Positions 61,714-64,000 of a DNA stretch of 64,000 nt are shown here, piece after piece. Source of the DNA: Chloroflexota bacterium (GTDB taxonomy: Bacteria > Chloroflexota > Anaerolineae > UBA1429); NCBI GenBank assembly GCA_012729455.1, contig JAAYDC010000009.1, forward strand, positions 44,598 through 108,597, given 5' to 3'. The notes beneath the pieces were generated by a model. The model saw nothing but the letters and a program-made list of their open reading frames with translations. It did no database searches and had not been told where the DNA came from. Position 1 is the first letter of the stretch. Each line of letters begins with the position of its first letter. The position numbers were made by a program, and so were the translations under genes.

Positions 61714-62355
61714 ATGAGCGACCGACCTTCGATCCCCCAGCCCAGCCTGCGCCGCCTGCCGCTTTATTATCGGCTGGTGAGCCTCAACCACGACAAAAAG
61801 CTCGCTTATACCAGCTCGCGAGATCTGGGGCTGACGGCGAACGTGCCGGCCGCCAGGGTGCGCAAGGACCTCTCCTACCTTGGTGAACGCGGACGCCCCG
61901 GCGTCGGCTACGATACCGAGCTCCTCATGCAGCGCCTGGAGACCTTTCTGGGGCTGATTAACGATAAAGAGGCGGTGCTGGTGGGAGTGGGGAACCTGGG
62001 GCGCGCGCTGGCGCTCTATCCCGGGTTTGCCAGGTATGGGCTGAAGATCGCGGGGCTGTTTGATATAGACCCGGCCAAGATCGGCCAGATGGTCGGGACG
62101 CTCAAGATCATGGACCAATCGCGCCTGCCGGATTTGGTGCGGCGCTGGCGCATACAGATGGGCATCATCGCGGTGCCTGCCCAGGCTGCTCAGGGTGTGG
62201 CTGAGAAGCTGATCCGATCTGGTATCTCGGTGATCTGGAACTTTGCGCCGGTCACACTGGTGGTGCCACCATACGTTCTCGTCAAGGACGAGGACCTGGC
62301 GGTGGATCTGGCGACCCTCTCACACCAGATCGTAGAACGCGACCAAGCCCGTTGA
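61714..62355 (+). CDS. rex: Redox-sensing transcriptional repressor Rex
   Basis: A 213-residue regulator, full length. The N-terminal winged helix has 'SLRRLPLYYRLV', then the recognition region 'AARVRKDLSYLGERGRPGVGY' (in parts), followed by the Rossmann fold with VGVGNLGRALA (NADH loop) and FDIDPAKIG. The C-terminal helix swaps in the dimer. Rex senses the NADH/NAD+ ratio and represses fermentative and respiratory genes. AGGGAG before ATG 61714 sets the start; the longer frame from 61684 begins at the -10 box. Confidence 0.95.
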   Translation: MSDRPSIPQPSLRRLPLYYRLVSLNHDKKLAYTSSRDLGLTANVPAARVRKDLSYLGERGRPGVGYDTELLMQRLETFLGLINDKEAVLVGVGNLGRALALYPGFARYGLKIAGLFDIDPAKIGQMVGTLKIMDQSRLPDLVRRWRIQMGIIAVPAQAAQGVAEKLIRSGISVIWNFAPVTLVVPPYVLVKDEDLAVDLATLSHQIVERDQAR

Positions 62356-62380
62356 CCCTTCTGCGTACGTAAGGAGTAAG

Positions 62381-63946
62381 ATGAACGAAACGCAAGCCCC
62401 TCTCGCCAGCCGGCGTCCTTCGATCCGTGGCGTGAACCTGACACTCCTGATCGCAATAGTGCTGTTCCTGTCCCTTGGATCCCTGATGCAGCTCGTTTCG
62501 CTGCTGTGGGGAACGATCGGTGCCGAGATCTGTACCATGCTGCTGCCGGTGAGCGTTTATATCCTGATCAAAAATCTGCCGTATGCTGAATCGATCCGCT
62601 GGCGCTGGCCGGGGTGGAAGCTGCTGCTCGTGGCAGCTGTGCTGGGCGCCGGCATGATGGTGCTGACGGCCAACTGGGGTCTTGTAGTAAGCGAGTGGAT
62701 CACATACGATCTGCCATTGTCGCCCGAGTTATTTCCGCGTACTATTTCTGATAGCCTGGTGCTGCTGCTGGCCCTGTCGGTGACTGCCCCGATATCCGAA
62801 GAGATCCTTTTTCGCGGTTTTTTCCAGCAGGCTCACGAGCACAGCGGAGCGCTGCGTGCTATCGTGCTTTCGACACTCCTGTTTGCCGGTTTTCATATGA
62901 GCATGCTGCGCTTTATTATTCTGCTGCCGGTATCGTTCATGTTTGCATATGTTGCCTGGCGCACGCGGTCGGTGCTGGTGACGATCGTGATGCACTCGGT
63001 CTATAACGGCATTTCGGCTGTGTCGACGATCCTGAGCACGCACAGTGCTGAGCTGCTCAATCAGGAGATTGAGCCCAGCATGATCCCCTGGGTGATTTCC
63101 AGCCTGGTCATAGCTGCCGGCCTGTATGCCCTGCACCGCTGGAGCACTCCGCCCGACGAACCGCTCGAGGCACCCCGTCGCAGCCTGCTGGGACGCAGCT
63201 GGCCGCTGGTGCCGGTGGTGCTGCTTTTGATCGGTGCCATGGGGGTGGAATTGGTCATGGGTTTACGCCCCGACCTGTTGGCTACGCGTCCTCTGGTGGT
63301 CACGAACAGCCAGGCGACGGGCAGTTGGACCTATGACCTGCAGGGACCGGCAGATAGCGCGCTCGGTTCTGCTGCCGTTCAGGTGACGAATAGCGACGAA
63401 TTGCTTCACATTGCGGTAGGCCAGCAGATCACCGGCGAGTTACCCGTCAGTACGACCGCACCGCTGTGGATCAACCAGCAGACCGAATATGGCGCGGATG
63501 CCAACTCTCTGACGTCCCTCAACAGTAGTCTGCAGCTGGAAGGCACCGCTTATGATGCCGAACTGAGCTGGAATGATACGCGGGTGAGTTGGGAGGTTTC
63601 AGGCGGTGCGAGTGCCGAGGCGGAGATGAGCCAGCCGCTGTTGGTAGCGGGAGAATGGCCCTGGCGTATGAGCGCGCTCGACTTTGGCGTCCTGGCTACT
63701 TGGAAGGTAACCCTCGCCAAACCCGTTCAGGATGAAAACGGCGCGGTGGTGTATGCGTTTGAGGATACCCTCCTGCGGGTGCGCGGCGCCGAGCCGGTGG
63801 CGGTGCCGGCGGGCATTTATGTGGCATGGCGCGTGACAGTCGGCGACGCCACCGCCTGGTACGATTCGGAGGCGCCCCACACTCTGGTGCGCTATGAAGA
63901 GAATGGGGTTATCTGGCAGCTGAGTGAAGCGACGGGTGAAAAATGA
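62381..63946 (+). CDS. CPBP-family intramembrane protease with C-terminal extracytoplasmic extension
   Basis: 521 residues. The first ~290 residues hold about eight membrane helices with the Rce1/CPBP motifs: EEILFR (E140, E141, R145), FHMSMLRF and HSVYNG, which form the glutamate-type intramembrane active site. A last helix near 285-305 is followed by ~215 residues of beta-rich sequence on the outer face, not typical of the family (usually 200-300 residues in all). GGAG precedes ATG 62381, 25 bases after rex. It may process a membrane substrate, or act in bacteriocin-type immunity. Its stop overlaps the next start by 4 bases. Confidence 0.85.
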   Translation: MNETQAPLASRRPSIRGVNLTLLIAIVLFLSLGSLMQLVSLLWGTIGAEICTMLLPVSVYILIKNLPYAESIRWRWPGWKLLLVAAVLGAGMMVLTANWGLVVSEWITYDLPLSPELFPRTISDSLVLLLALSVTAPISEEILFRGFFQQAHEHSGALRAIVLSTLLFAGFHMSMLRFIILLPVSFMFAYVAWRTRSVLVTIVMHSVYNGISAVSTILSTHSAELLNQEIEPSMIPWVISSLVIAAGLYALHRWSTPPDEPLEAPRRSLLGRSWPLVPVVLLLIGAMGVELVMGLRPDLLATRPLVVTNSQATGSWTYDLQGPADSALGSAAVQVTNSDELLHIAVGQQITGELPVSTTAPLWINQQTEYGADANSLTSLNSSLQLEGTAYDAELSWNDTRVSWEVSGGASAEAEMSQPLLVAGEWPWRMSALDFGVLATWKVTLAKPVQDENGAVVYAFEDTLLRVRGAEPVAVPAGIYVAWRVTVGDATAWYDSEAPHTLVRYEENGVIWQLSEATGEK

Positions 63947-64000
63947 CGATCAAAGAAGGCTTGAGCTCCCTTTTTTATAACCATACGGAGCGTCGGCTGA
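63943..64000 (+). CDS. Start of a further gene, 3' end outside window
   Basis: ATG 63943 overlaps the preceding TGA (ATGA), so it is translationally coupled. The 19 visible residues (MTIKEGLSSLFYNHTERRL) resemble the N-terminus of CPBP-type membrane proteases ('l.N..ErRlra.wRl'), suggesting a second protease of that family. Too short to be certain. Confidence 0.45.
   Translation, partial: MTIKEGLSSLFYNHTERRL

Noticed and set aside
2..64000. CRISPR array
   Set aside because: No series of regularly spaced direct repeats was seen in any intergenic region.

Overview
The window looks like a high-GC bacterial chromosome, most likely Chloroflexota (Anaerolineae-like). The main reasons are the cluster of very large polytopic proteins of the 'YYY' DUF2298 and Agl23/TIGR03663 types, which are typical of Chloroflexota and archaea, plus Rex, LepA and many glycoside hydrolases of ordinary bacterial type. 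Recurrent promoter-like sites (TTGxCG, 16-18 nt, often TGC, then TAxxAT) indicate a sigma-70-like housekeeping factor. The taxon is inferred; no rRNA gene is present.

Region 1 (1-2.8 kb): the end of an ABC-2 exporter (two DUF990-type permeases) and an FAD-dependent oxidoreductase. Region 2 (3.0-10.3 kb): a two-gene restriction/defence-like module, made of a 1206-residue Eco57I-class DNA adenine methyltransferase and a 1103-residue protein that fuses a phospholipase-D (HKD) nuclease domain to a SNF2 translocase. No complete BREX or DISARM gene set accompanies it. Region 3 (10.3-19.0 kb): a scarred, island-like stretch. It has a HEAT-repeat membrane protein with a decayed tandem copy of its 5' end, a TrkH relic, an SDR / 3-dehydroquinate-dehydratase-like / quinone-reductase operon, a tRNA-Arg(TCG) with two decayed copies, a sialidase-like Asp-box propeller, and a lipoprotein metallopeptidase with a decayed copy of its C-terminus.

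Region 4 (19.0-39.6 kb, all minus strand): eleven tightly packed genes that look like one ~20 kb transcript from a strong promoter at 39576-39604. In order they encode a flippase-like LPG-synthase family protein, a GT4 glycosyltransferase, a SAM methyltransferase, five giant GT-C/DUF2298/Agl23 membrane proteins, a HAD-pseudoNudix fusion, a CCA-adding enzyme and YibE/F. This is probably a surface glycan or glycolipid assembly locus using lipid-linked sugars.

Region 5 (39.6-55.2 kb): intracellular carbohydrate use. A CBM9-like protein and a GH36 alpha-galactosidase diverge from one promoter region. An HD phosphohydrolase-PhoU-zinc-ribbon operon runs divergently from an eight-gene operon (unassigned propeller hydrolase, GH29 fucosidase, RmuC, UroD-like protein, SDR, Gfo/Idh/MocA, GH32, enolase-superfamily dehydratase). 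Palindromes resembling LacI-family operators lie between the divergent promoters.

Region 6 (55.2-64 kb): lepA, a PIG-L deacetylase, a convergent operon (HTH protein, creatininase, Tat-lipoprotein phosphotriesterase), a SIMPL lipoprotein, the redox repressor rex and one or two CPBP-family membrane proteases.
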